From NCBI GenBank assembly GCA_024710875.1, contig JANJTX010000163.1, positions 1 through 39,285 of the forward strand: a stretch of DNA of 39,285 nt. The letters are read 5' to 3'. Below the pieces are notes generated by a model, which searched no databases, was not told where the DNA came from, and saw nothing but the letters and a program-made list of their open reading frames with translations. Of the stretch, positions 6,801 to 15,019 are shown one piece after another (positions within the stretch are counted from its first letter, which is position 1; every line of letters starts with the position of its first letter). Origin of the DNA: Anaerolineales bacterium. GTDB taxonomy: Bacteria > Chloroflexota > Anaerolineae > Anaerolineales > UBA11579. A program made the translations under genes and the position numbers.

Positions 6801-7067
6801 ATGTCGGCTGCTCTCGTTATCGCCCAGTTCATCTCCCTCACCGTGCGCGCCCTCACCTGGCTGGTGTTTGCCGATATAATCGTTTCATTCTTCCTGAACC
6901 CTTACCATCCGGTGCGCGCCACCCTCGACCGTATCGTCGAGCCGCTGCTCGCCCCCATCCGCCGTTTTATGCCCCCCACCGGCATGTTCGATTTCAGCCC
7001 GCTCGTTTTCATGCTGCTGGTGCAGGTGCTGGGCAATGTGCTGATCGGAATGTTGCTGTCACTCTAA
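6801..7067 (+). CDS. YggT family small membrane protein
   Basis: This 88-residue protein has two hydrophobic helices (about residues 5-30 and 62-85) around a short loop with the family motif NPYHPVRATLDRIVEPLLAPIRR. YggT proteins are inner-membrane proteins of poorly defined function, linked in some lineages to osmotic tolerance and, in cyanobacteria and chloroplasts, to thylakoid or nucleoid organisation. The ORF track starts 26 residues earlier; I prefer the ATG at 6801 because the family begins close to the first helix. It lies 43 bp after yggS, which matches the usual neighbourhood. Confidence 0.9.
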   Translation: MSAALVIAQFISLTVRALTWLVFADIIVSFFLNPYHPVRATLDRIVEPLLAPIRRFMPPTGMFDFSPLVFMLLVQVLGNVLIGMLLSL

Positions 7068-7089
7068 ATCTGGACCCAGTGAGGATGCC

Positions 7090-7401
7090 ATGATGTCACT
7101 CTCCAAGAAATTCAGCGATGGACGCAAAGGCTCGGCCCTGCCGGTGCGCGTGACTCCCCGCGCCAGCCGCAATGAGATTGTGGAAATCTTGAGCGACAGC
7201 ACCGTGAAGATTCGCCTGACCGCCCCGCCGGTCGAAGGCGCCGCCAACGAAGAGCTGATTAAATTCCTGGCCGAAGTGCTCGGCATCTCCAAGAGCAAGC
7301 TGGAAATCGTGGCCGGTGCAACCGGCCGCGACAAACTCATCTCGATTCTGGACATGGACAGCGAAGAAGTCCACCAGAAAATTCTCGAGCATCTTTCCTG
7401 A
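7090..7401 (+). CDS. DUF167 (YggU) family protein
   Basis: The 103 residues show the DUF167 pattern: LPVRVTPRASRNEIVEI, KIRLTAPPVEGAANEELIKFLAE and the VVAGATGRDK-like IVAGATGRDKLI segment. Family members are small alpha/beta cytoplasmic proteins of unknown function. Two adjacent ATG codons (7090 and 7093, different frames) follow a GAGG site at 7081; the frame at 7090 encodes the conserved domain. It is the last gene of the yggS-yggT-yggU run and is followed by a strong terminator. Confidence 0.9.
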   Translation: MMSLSKKFSDGRKGSALPVRVTPRASRNEIVEILSDSTVKIRLTAPPVEGAANEELIKFLAEVLGISKSKLEIVAGATGRDKLISILDMDSEEVHQKILEHLS

Positions 7402-7425
7402 ATCGCTTCCCCCGCTTAAACACTG

Positions 7426-7460
7426 CGCGCCCCGTCTAATCGGCGGGGCGCGTTTGTTTT
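7426..7460 (+). terminator. Rho-independent terminator after the yggU-type gene
   Basis: A perfect 9-bp stem CGCGCCCCG/CGGGGCGCG with a 9-nt loop is followed by TTTGTTTT. It lies between convergent genes, with the NACHT gene stop at 7481 on the other strand. The T-run makes it efficient on the plus strand only. Confidence 0.88.
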
Positions 7461-7480
7461 GGATAGAGGCTTGACCGGCC

Positions 7481-10189
7481 CTAATTCAACCCCATCTTTT
7501 GCACACTCGGCAGGTCCACCCCGGCCGCCCCAATCAGCCACAAGGTAAAGAAAGCCGCTTCGCGCATCTCGCCATCCGGCCCGGTCAGCGCCTGGTACAG
7601 CACCGGCAGGTTGTTGCGCGCTGCGCTCGGGTGCTGGCGCAGCAGGTCCATCCCCGCCAGTTGCTCTTCCTCGCTGCCTTCGCGCAGCGCCAGCCCCACC
7701 GTCTCCCACGCCGATTTCTCGGTCACGCCCATGCCATGCTTGCTGGCAAAGGCAATCAGCCACGGGGTTTCATGCAGCGGCGGCTGGGGCGCGGGCACGC
7801 GCAAGCGGCCGACCTGTGCCATCGCTTCCAGCCCCTGTTGGGCGGCGTTGCGCACCACCCACTGGCTGTCCTCGACCTGCATCGTTTCCAGTAACTGAGT
7901 CGCCCAGGCTTCATGCCGCAGGCGCGCCAGACCGAAGACCACCGCCCGGCGCACCGCCAGGTCGTCCACCGTGGCGCCTTCCTTCAGCACGGCGTAGCCT
8001 TCTTCAGGGTGGTTGGCCAGCGCTTCGGCGGCCGCTTTGCGTAAAGTTTCATCGCCTTGCAAGAGGGCTGTCGTCACCGCTTCCAGGGCCGGGGTCGTGC
8101 CGATGGCCACCAGCGCCAGGGCCGCCGCCCGCCCCAGCAGGCCGGAGGCCTCGTACAGAATCTGGGTCAGCGGCTCCACCGCTTTGGTGTTACGCGTCAG
8201 GCCGCAACCCAGCGCCCCCAGAATGCGGCTGGAGGGGTTCGGCGCGCCCAGCATCTGCCGGAACAAAGACCCGATGCTTTTCTCGCCGGAGAAGGCCAGG
8301 GCGGTCGTCAGCCGCAGGCGCAGGCCGAGCGCCAAATCATCGCGTTGCAGCAGGCCGGCCAGCGTGCGCAGCAGGGTCGCGCGCCAGGCGGCGTTGGCCG
8401 GGGCGTGGCGCGGCCATTGCCCGGCAATCAGGGTCGTGCGCAGCAGCGGGTCATGGTCATCCAGCAGCGGATTCATCAGGCTGGAGATATCGCCATTGGC
8501 GGCGATGAATTCCAGCGCCAGGGTGCGACCGGCCCACGGCGGCTGCGGCAGCAGTTGGGTCGCCCCGCCGCGCGCCGCCAGACCGTTGCCCGCCAGGTAT
8601 CCCGCCACCAGCGGGTGACTGAATGAAATCCGCGAACCCGGCCGGTAGGTGAGCATCAGGCTCTTGACCAGTTCAGGCAGCATCCGGCGTACATTGCGCC
8701 CGGAGACTTCCTTGCCCTTGCGGCCTTTGCCTTTATCGGCCGGGGTGTCGTCCGCCAGGCTGTCAAGGTCTTCGGTCAGGAACGGGTCGGTCAGCAGGGC
8801 CGCGCCGCCGCTGGCGGTCGAGGCCGCTTCAGTTTTGAGGCTTTCGATCTCATCCTGGAAGTCGCTGGTTTCCAGCAGGGCATCCAGTTCGCTTTCAAAA
8901 TCGGCCAGTCCTTCTACCGGGCTGGCGCTGGCGGCCTCTCCTTCCGGAGCGGTTGGATCTTCAAACGAAGACACGAAGCGCCCGGCGGCGTTACGTGCAA
9001 TCACCGGGTTGAGGGTCAGGGTCATCTGGGCCGCCAGTTGCTCCATCGCCGGGCGGGCGTTGGCAATGTCGGCCGTCATCCGCCGGATGTAGGCATCCAG
9101 CGCGTCGGCCAGCCGCGGCCCGCGCCCATCGCCGGCATAGGCCGCCCAGGCTTTGAGCGTCAGCGCCAGCGGCGAGGCGGTGTCGCCGCTTTCCAGCAAC
9201 CAGCTATTCAGCACCAGTGGGTCAACCGCCGGCGGCAGGTTGGCCGCCCAAGGTTCATCCACCACATGCTCCTGCCACAATTCCGCCCAGCGTGCCAGGA
9301 AGGTTGCGGCTTCATCGCGGCTCCAGGCGGCCATTGCCACCGGATGCAGGCCCAGCGGCTCCATGGCGCTTAAATCTTCCGGCGCGGCCGCCGCAATCAG
9401 GCGGTTGCCCGGGTAGCGGTTGCGGATATCCACCAAAAACTCAATAATGCTGTGCTGGGCGGTGGGCGGCATTTCGTCCAGCCCGTCCACCAGCAGCAGG
9501 GCCAGCTCGTTCTCAAAAATCGCCGCCAGGAACTGCGGCAGTTGGGCTTCCACAATGGTGCTGACCTTTTCGGCCAGGGCGTTGTACAGCACGTCCAGCG
9601 GTTTATTGGCCTCGCGCGGTGGCAGGGCCAGTTCGGCGGCATGCACATACACCGGCACGCGCCGAGCCAGGTCGGGTTCCAGTTCGGCGTCCTGGCGGGC
9701 GGTTCGCAGCGCCAGCCGCGTGAGCGCCACCGTCTTGCCGCTGCCGGGGCGTCCCACCAGCAGCAGGTCAGCCCCCCGGCTCATGGCTTCCGCCAGGCTT
9801 AAGTTCAGCGCCCCAAACGCCGCCGGGGCCTCTGGCCAGTCAGGCAGGTAGGGCAGGGTCTGGGTGGTAATGTCTTCAATTGGGATTTCGCCGTCCGGCA
9901 CAATCGGGGCGGGCGGGGCCAGCAGCCGGGCGGGCAGCGCGATTTCATCCAGCGAGAATAGTGGCGCCGCCAGATGGTTGGTCTGTAGCATTTTGACCAC
10001 ATCGCCCCGGAAGCGCACTTCAATGCTGGTGGAAAGCCCGGCCTTCACCGAACTGACCTGTTCCTTTACGGCTTCACGCGTCTGGCGCAGTATCGGGCGC
10101 AATTGCTGCAGGAAGACCAGCAGCAGCACCCCGGCCAGAAAGCCCAGCCCAAACGAGGGCAGATGGATGGCGAAATTCAGAAAGTCCAT
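7481..10189 (-). CDS. Membrane-anchored NACHT-type ATPase with C-terminal HEAT repeats
   Basis: The 902-residue protein begins with one transmembrane helix (about 12-30, FGLGFLAGVLLLVFLQQL), then a short coiled stretch and a linker. A NACHT/STAND NTPase domain follows, with Walker A GRPGSGKT (146-153) and Walker B LALLLVDGLDEMP, whose DGLDE is characteristic of NACHT. An acidic, Ala/Ser-rich disordered linker (roughly 425-505) leads to a C-terminal half with alpha-helical HEAT-like repeats (about 630-850, such as LGRAAALALVAIG and LRKAAAEALANHP). NACHT-repeat proteins act as signal-sensing switches, some in phage defence, but I see no nuclease, protease or TIR effector. The ATG at 10189 overlaps the upstream stop as TGATG; the track's 12-residue extension would overlap further. 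Confidence 0.85.
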   Translation of the reverse strand: MDFLNFAIHLPSFGLGFLAGVLLLVFLQQLRPILRQTREAVKEQVSSVKAGLSTSIEVRFRGDVVKMLQTNHLAAPLFSLDEIALPARLLAPPAPIVPDGEIPIEDITTQTLPYLPDWPEAPAAFGALNLSLAEAMSRGADLLLVGRPGSGKTVALTRLALRTARQDAELEPDLARRVPVYVHAAELALPPREANKPLDVLYNALAEKVSTIVEAQLPQFLAAIFENELALLLVDGLDEMPPTAQHSIIEFLVDIRNRYPGNRLIAAAAPEDLSAMEPLGLHPVAMAAWSRDEAATFLARWAELWQEHVVDEPWAANLPPAVDPLVLNSWLLESGDTASPLALTLKAWAAYAGDGRGPRLADALDAYIRRMTADIANARPAMEQLAAQMTLTLNPVIARNAAGRFVSSFEDPTAPEGEAASASPVEGLADFESELDALLETSDFQDEIESLKTEAASTASGGAALLTDPFLTEDLDSLADDTPADKGKGRKGKEVSGRNVRRMLPELVKSLMLTYRPGSRISFSHPLVAGYLAGNGLAARGGATQLLPQPPWAGRTLALEFIAANGDISSLMNPLLDDHDPLLRTTLIAGQWPRHAPANAAWRATLLRTLAGLLQRDDLALGLRLRLTTALAFSGEKSIGSLFRQMLGAPNPSSRILGALGCGLTRNTKAVEPLTQILYEASGLLGRAAALALVAIGTTPALEAVTTALLQGDETLRKAAAEALANHPEEGYAVLKEGATVDDLAVRRAVVFGLARLRHEAWATQLLETMQVEDSQWVVRNAAQQGLEAMAQVGRLRVPAPQPPLHETPWLIAFASKHGMGVTEKSAWETVGLALREGSEEEQLAGMDLLRQHPSAARNNLPVLYQALTGPDGEMREAAFFTLWLIGAAGVDLPSVQKMGLN

Positions 10190-10890
10190 CAGCCGCTCAC
10201 CATGATGCGGCCGCAATCCGCACATTGCGCCAGTTGGTTAGGCGAGCGGGCGGCTTGCGCCTGGGCCGCCGTGAGGGTCGCGCCGCAGGCCGGGCACTCG
10301 GGTTCAGATACCGCTACCACCGCCAACCCTTTGCGGCTCTTGCGCAAACTTTCATACAATGTCAGCCCCTCGACGGCGATGTCCGGCAGCAGCCCGTTAC
10401 GGGCGCCTGCCAGTGTTTCCACTTCGGCCAGCAGGGCCTTCTGTTCAATCAGCATGGCCTGGTCTTCGGCCGCCGCGGTGGCCCGTGCCGCTTCCAGCGT
10501 TGCCAGGGCAGTCGCCAGCGCCCCTTCGGCTTCTTCAAAGACGACCATAGCTTCGAGCTGGATTTCCTCCAACCGCGCCAGGTGGCGGCCGAGGGCTTCG
10601 GCCTCGTGTTGCAGGTCGGCCAGTTCCTTGGGGTTGGTAATGCTGCCGCCGTACAGCGCGCGCTGGTTGCTATCGATTTTTTGCTGTTGGGCGCCTACTT
10701 CGGCCTCGGCGTTGCGCAGGGCGTTTTGGGCTTCGTGGTGGTGGATGCGAGCGCTTTCGTGTTCCCCTTCCGCTTTCTGTACCGTCGGGTTGCCGCGCAG
10801 GGCGGCTTCAATCTCGGCCAGCCGGGCGCGGGCGCGGTCCAGCGCGCTGTCGATTTTCTGTAACTCAAACAGGCGCAGCGGTTGGCTCAT
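10189..10890 (-). CDS. Coiled-coil protein with C-terminal C4 zinc ribbon
   Basis: The 233 residues form a long antiparallel-type coiled coil (about 1-185), including the family hallmark ALYGGSITNPKELADLQHE, then a C-terminal zinc ribbon CPACGATL...CADCGRI. It belongs to the widespread bacterial CT398/HP0958-like family. HP0958 (FlgZ) of Helicobacter links to flagellar RNA and RpoN, but most members have no assigned role. Start chosen at the ATG at 10890, which lies 7 nt after a strong promoter -10; the track's extra 12 residues would cover that promoter. It overlaps the NACHT gene by 1 nt and is probably translationally coupled to it. Confidence 0.9.
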   Translation of the reverse strand: MSQPLRLFELQKIDSALDRARARLAEIEAALRGNPTVQKAEGEHESARIHHHEAQNALRNAEAEVGAQQQKIDSNQRALYGGSITNPKELADLQHEAEALGRHLARLEEIQLEAMVVFEEAEGALATALATLEAARATAAAEDQAMLIEQKALLAEVETLAGARNGLLPDIAVEGLTLYESLRKSRKGLAVVAVSEPECPACGATLTAAQAQAARSPNQLAQCADCGRIMVSG

Positions 10891-10897
10891 AGGCCTG

Positions 10898-10926
10898 ATT
10901 ATAGGTCGGGATGGGGCATCTGGCAA
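10898..10926 (-). promoter_or_regulatory. Sigma-70-type promoter of the zinc-ribbon/NACHT operon
   Basis: On the minus strand TTGCCA (complement of 10921-10926), a 17-nt spacer and TATAAT (10903-10898) precede the ATG at 10890 by 7 nt. This near-consensus promoter predicts a leaderless or almost leaderless mRNA. It is divergent from the promoter at 10947. Confidence 0.75.
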
Positions 10927-10946
10927 GCCGAGCCGGTCAGGTCGGG

Positions 10947-10952
10947 TAGAAT
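10947..10952 (+). promoter_or_regulatory. -10 box of the membrane-protein operon, probably leaderless
   Basis: TAGAAT is followed by exactly six bases (GCAGGT) and the ATG at 10959. No convincing -35 is present. The AGG in between is too close to serve as a good Shine-Dalgarno. Confidence 0.5.
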
Positions 10953-10958
10953 GCAGGT

Positions 10959-12488
10959 ATGGTTGCGCCCGCTGACCGTCGCTTTCTGCTGATTACTCTG
11001 CTGGTCTTTTTATTGCTCATCGGCCTGCCCGTTTTGCTGGCCGCGGCCACTGCCGGCCCGGACGAAGTTTTCGGCGGCTTTCTTTACAACCCGATTGACG
11101 GCCACACCTATCTGGCCAAAATGCGCCAGGGCTGGCTGGGCGAGTGGCACTACCAGATTCCCTTCACCGAAGAAATCTCGGCCGGCGGCTATATCAATAC
11201 ATTCTACCTTGCGCTCGGCCACCTCGCCCGCCTGACTGGCCTGCCGCTGGTATTCGTGTTTCACTTCGCCCGCCTGCTCGGCGCAACCGCTCTCGTTTTC
11301 GCGCTTTACCGTTTCGGACGCGCCCTGTTTGACCAGTCCGCCAGCCAGCGCCAGTTTCTGCTGCTGGCCCTGTTCGGCTCCGGGCTGGGCTGGCTGGCGA
11401 CCGCCGCCCCGGAATTGCCGCCGGATTTCACTATCCCGGAGGCTTACCCGTTCCTCGCCGCCTATGCCAACCCGCATTTCCCGCTCGGCCTCGCTTTACA
11501 GGTTTGGCTTTTTGCCCCGCCCAAAGAGATGCTCACCGGGCGGCGCGCCATCCTTGTGTTTCTGGCCGCCGCGGCCCTGGCGGTTATTTCCTCATTCAGT
11601 TTCCCGGTCGTGCTGGTCGCCTGGGGTTTTTGGGCAATCCACCGTTACGGAGTCTTCCCCCGCAAGGATGCCTTTAAGTACACTCTGGCGATTGGTCTGG
11701 GCGGCGGGCCGGTCCTGCTCTATTACCTGAATGCCCTGCGGGCTGACCCGGTGCTGGCGGGCTGGTCGGCTCAGAACCTCACGCCTCTGCCGCCCCTGTG
11801 GCAGGTGGCGCTGGCCTTTGCCCCCGCTCTGTTGCTGGCGCTCCCCGGCTGGTGGGTGGCGGTGGATAAAAAATCGCATACCAGCATCTGGTGGCTGGTG
11901 GGTTTATGGGCCGCCCTGACTCCCTTGCTGGCAATTGCCCCGTTTGAACTTCAGCGCCGCTTTCTCTCCGGCTGGCAGGTGCCGTTGGCCGCCCTGGCGG
12001 TACTGGCTTTACAACACTACCTGACGGAAGCCCGCGCCCGGCAAGTCTGGCGGGTGGTCTTCCTGCTCGCCCTGCCGACCAATTTCATCGTCCTGCTCAC
12101 CGCCGGCTTTGCGATTGCCAACCGTCCACCCGAAATCTACCTTTCGGCGGGTGAGGTTGCCGCCCACCGCTGGCTGCTGGAAAACGCCCCACCCGGCGCG
12201 CTGGTATTGGCCGGGCCGGAGAGCGGCCTGTACCTGCCCGGCGCGGCCGCCGTGCGCGTACCTTACGGGCACCCATTTGAGACGCTGGACGCCGAGCGCA
12301 AGCAAGGCGATGTGCTGGCCTTCTTCGCTGACCCGGACGGTCAGGCGGCTTTCTTCTACCTGGCTGACCTTCAGCCGGAGTACATCTTTTACGGCCCGCG
12401 CGAGGCCGCCCTCGGTCCGCCGCCCACCGGTTGGCCCGTCATCTTTACCCATCAGGATGTCCGCATCTATGCTGTTGACCGCCCTTAG
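10959..12488 (+). CDS. Polytopic membrane protein, GT-C glycosyltransferase-like
   Basis: The 509 residues contain about ten hydrophobic helices, beginning with FLLITLLVFLLLIGLPVLLAA. A first extracytoplasmic loop carries acidic and aromatic residues (GPDEVFGGF, NPIDGHTYLAKMRQGW), resembling the Asp-bearing first loop of GT-C fold glycosyltransferases that use polyprenyl-linked sugars. The C-terminal part (about 400-509) is a soluble domain with an APPGALVLAGPESGLYLP segment, as in such enzymes. I cannot name a family. It is the first gene of a plus-strand operon and overlaps the next membrane-protein gene by 20 nt. Donor and acceptor are unknown. Confidence 0.7.
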   Translation: MVAPADRRFLLITLLVFLLLIGLPVLLAAATAGPDEVFGGFLYNPIDGHTYLAKMRQGWLGEWHYQIPFTEEISAGGYINTFYLALGHLARLTGLPLVFVFHFARLLGATALVFALYRFGRALFDQSASQRQFLLLALFGSGLGWLATAAPELPPDFTIPEAYPFLAAYANPHFPLGLALQVWLFAPPKEMLTGRRAILVFLAAAALAVISSFSFPVVLVAWGFWAIHRYGVFPRKDAFKYTLAIGLGGGPVLLYYLNALRADPVLAGWSAQNLTPLPPLWQVALAFAPALLLALPGWWVAVDKKSHTSIWWLVGLWAALTPLLAIAPFELQRRFLSGWQVPLAALAVLALQHYLTEARARQVWRVVFLLALPTNFIVLLTAGFAIANRPPEIYLSAGEVAAHRWLLENAPPGALVLAGPESGLYLPGAAAVRVPYGHPFETLDAERKQGDVLAFFADPDGQAAFFYLADLQPEYIFYGPREAALGPPPTGWPVIFTHQDVRIYAVDRP

Positions 12489-14328
12489 GCGCGGTTGGCC
12501 GCTACTGCTGGCCCCGCTGTTTCTGGCGCTGTCCGGCCTGAACGGTTTCCCGTACCCCGCGCCCGAGGCTCGCTTTTCAGACTTCGCCATTTCCCATTTC
12601 CCCAACGCCCTTCACATCCAGCGGACGCTGCTGCAAACCGGCGCGCCGTCGCTCTGGTCCGACCTGATTCTAAGTGGCTACCCTTTCTACGCCGACCCGC
12701 TCTCCGGTCTGCATTACCCGCCCGGCTGGCTGGCTTTCTTCTTCCCGCTGCCGTTTGGCCTCAATCTGGTCGCCCTGCTGCATGTGCTGGTCGGTGGCAT
12801 CGGCATGGCGCTTTTCCTGCGCCGGCAGGGGCTCGGCCAGCCGGCGGCCTTGTTCGGCGCGCTGGCTTTCCAATGGTTGCCCAAATTCTGGGCGCATTAC
12901 GGCGCCGGCCATCTCACCCTGCTCTACGCCTTCCAATGGCTGCCGTGGTTGCTGTGGGCCGCCGGGCAGGGCAGGGGGTTGCTGCCCGGCCTGTTCCTCG
13001 GCCTGATGGCCCTCGCCGACCCACGCGCCGCCGCCTATGGCGGGTTGCTCTGGTTGACTTACGCAATTGCGCATAGTCAAACAACCCAGAAGAACCTGCT
13101 GGACACGCTTAAATCACTGGCCCTGGCCTTCCTGCTGGCCGCGCCGCTGGCTCTGCCGCTGTTGCGCCTGCTGCCGCACACCACCCGCGCTGCGCTGACC
13201 CCCGCCGATGTGCTGGCCCTCTCGCTGCCGCCCACCCGCTTGCTTGGTTTGCTCGTGCCGGATTTCGGCGGCCCGGCTGAGTGGACGCTGTACCCCGGCC
13301 TCGTCGTGCTCTTTCTGTCGCTGGCGGCGCTGTTGGCCGGGCGCGGCCGCTTCTGGGGTGGGGTGGCGTTCGTCAGCCTGCTCTGGTCGCTGGGCGCCGC
13401 CCTGCCCGGCGCGGAATGGCTGGCGGGCTTACCTGGCGTTTCCCTGCTGCGCGTTCCGCCGCGGGCGTTATTCATCACTGGCTTTGCCCTGGCCGTGCTG
13501 GCGGCTCTGGGCCTGCAAGCCCTGCAAAATGGCCTACCCGCCGTATCCCTGCGCCGCCTGCGGCTGGCCTGGGTCGGGCTGGCGGGCCTGCTGATCATAT
13601 TCGCCGTTGGGGTGGCGGCCTTTTCTGGCGCGCTGCCATCCAACGTCGGCTGGGCTGCCGTGCTGGCCGGGTTGCTCGCCGCGCTCGGGCTGGCTTTTCT
13701 GGCCGGGCGACTGTCCCCTGCTCTTTTTGGCCGCGCCCTCCTTCTCTTGCTGCTGCTCGATCTGGCCGTCATGGCTGGCAGCCTGTTCAGTATGCGCCCC
13801 GCTGCGGTCGCCCTCGCTGAAGGCCGCCCGGCCGCCGAGTGGCTCGCCGCCCAGCCGGGTGACTTCCGCGTCTACTCGCCTTCCTATTCCATCCCCCAGC
13901 ACACCGCCGCCGACCTCGGTCTGCGTCTCGCCGATGGCGTGAACCCCCTGCAACTGACCGCCTACGCCGAATTTTTCGCCGCTGCCACCGGCGTGCCGCA
14001 GGCCGGCTACAGCGTCACCCTGCCGCCCCTGCCCGGCGACCCGGCCACCGCCAATGCCGCCTACACCCCGGATGCCGCTCGCCTGGCTGAGTTAGATGTG
14101 CGCTACATCGCCGCCGAATTCCCCCTCGCCGCCGCCGACCTTGTTCTGGTAGCCCAATTTGACAGCACCCGCATCTACGAAAATCTGGCAACCGCCAGCC
14201 AGAACCGCGCCCCCCAGCCCTTTCCCTCCTTCCCGCCCGAGCTGGCTGCCGGGCTGGTCTTGGCCGCCTTCGGCCTGCTCTGGCTGGGCTGGTCGGTCCG
14301 CCGCGCTACCTCCCACAATCCAGATTAG
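12469..14328 (+). CDS. YfhO-like polytopic membrane protein
   Basis: About 619 residues with a signal-like first helix (WPLLLAPLFLALSGL) and roughly 11-13 transmembrane segments, followed by an extracytoplasmic C-terminal domain (about 440-600) and a final helix. The loop SDLILSGYPFYADPLSG followed by HYPPGW resembles the motif of YfhO/GT-C proteins that transfer sugars outside the membrane. The ORF track starts at 12109, deep inside the previous gene and out of its frame. The ATG at 12469 gives a natural hydrophobic N-terminus; an ATG at 12457 is possible. The sequence pattern resembles the 739-residue protein at 15020, so the two may be distant paralogues. Confidence 0.72.
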   Translation: MLLTALRRGWPLLLAPLFLALSGLNGFPYPAPEARFSDFAISHFPNALHIQRTLLQTGAPSLWSDLILSGYPFYADPLSGLHYPPGWLAFFFPLPFGLNLVALLHVLVGGIGMALFLRRQGLGQPAALFGALAFQWLPKFWAHYGAGHLTLLYAFQWLPWLLWAAGQGRGLLPGLFLGLMALADPRAAAYGGLLWLTYAIAHSQTTQKNLLDTLKSLALAFLLAAPLALPLLRLLPHTTRAALTPADVLALSLPPTRLLGLLVPDFGGPAEWTLYPGLVVLFLSLAALLAGRGRFWGGVAFVSLLWSLGAALPGAEWLAGLPGVSLLRVPPRALFITGFALAVLAALGLQALQNGLPAVSLRRLRLAWVGLAGLLIIFAVGVAAFSGALPSNVGWAAVLAGLLAALGLAFLAGRLSPALFGRALLLLLLLDLAVMAGSLFSMRPAAVALAEGRPAAEWLAAQPGDFRVYSPSYSIPQHTAADLGLRLADGVNPLQLTAYAEFFAAATGVPQAGYSVTLPPLPGDPATANAAYTPDAARLAELDVRYIAAEFPLAAADLVLVAQFDSTRIYENLATASQNRAPQPFPSFPPELAAGLVLAAFGLLWLGWSVRRATSHNPD

Positions 14329-14346
14329 AATTCAGGAATTCCCCTC

Positions 14347-15012
14347 ATGATCGAAGCCAAATTTATCCCCCTGCAATTCGCCGAACTCCCGCCCGAGGAA
14401 ATGGCCCGCCGCGCCCGCGCCTTCTATGAAGACATCCGCCGCCGCCGCACGGTACGCGAGTTTTCTGACCGCCCGGTGGCGCAGGAAATCATTGAAGACT
14501 GCCTGCGCGCCGCCGGTACCGCCCCCAATGGGGCCAACATGCAGCCCTGGCATTTCGTGGTCGTGCGCGACCCGGCGGTTAAGGCCCGCATCCGCGTTGC
14601 CGCCGAGGAAGAAGAGCGCGTTTTTTACGAAACCCGCGCCCCCCAGGAGTGGCTGGAAGCCCTCGCCCCGCTCGGCACCGACTGGCATAAGCCCTTTCTC
14701 GAAACCGCCCCCTACCTGATTGTGGTCATGGCCCAGTCCTACAGCCGCCTGCCCTCGGGTGGCAAGGTCAAGAATTACTATGTCCAGGAATCGGTCGGCA
14801 TTGCCGTCGGCTTTCTCATCGCCGCCCTGCACCAGGCCGGGCTGGCGACCCTCACCCACACCCCCAGCCCGATGGGCTTCCTGAATGAAATCCTCGGCCG
14901 GCCAGACAATGAACGCCCCTATCTGGTTCTGGTCGCTGGCTATCCGGCCGAAAACGCCCAGGTACCGGACATCGACAAAAAGCCGCTGGACGACATCGCC
15001 ACTTTCATTTGA
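14347..15012 (+). CDS. Nitroreductase-superfamily flavoprotein, iodotyrosine-deiodinase-like
   Basis: The 221 residues match the nitroreductase fold: FMN-binding [10 protein letters not shown] (31-40), [19 protein letters not shown] and [12 protein letters not shown]. The resemblance to iodotyrosine deiodinase (IYD) is detailed. In human IYD, Glu157, Tyr161 and Lys182 clamp the amino-acid zwitterion. Here Glu90, Tyr94 and Lys115 occur with the same spacings (4 and 21), in EEEERVFYE and TDWHKPF. The tail [20 protein letters not shown] also resembles the IYD end. IYD removes iodine, bromine or chlorine from halotyrosines using reduced FMN. The start follows the upstream gene by 18 nt with AGGA at moderate spacing. 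Substrate assignment is an inference from these residues. Confidence 0.85.
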   Translation: MIEAKFIPLQFAELPPEEMARRARAFYEDIRRRRTVREFSDRPVAQEIIEDCLRAAGTAPNGANMQPWHFVVVRDPAVKARIRVAAEEEERVFYETRAPQEWLEALAPLGTDWHKPFLETAPYLIVVMAQSYSRLPSGGKVKNYYVQESVGIAVGFLIAALHQAGLATLTHTPSPMGFLNEILGRPDNERPYLVLVAGYPAENAQVPDIDKKPLDDIATFI

Positions 15013-15019
15013 TGCCCGT

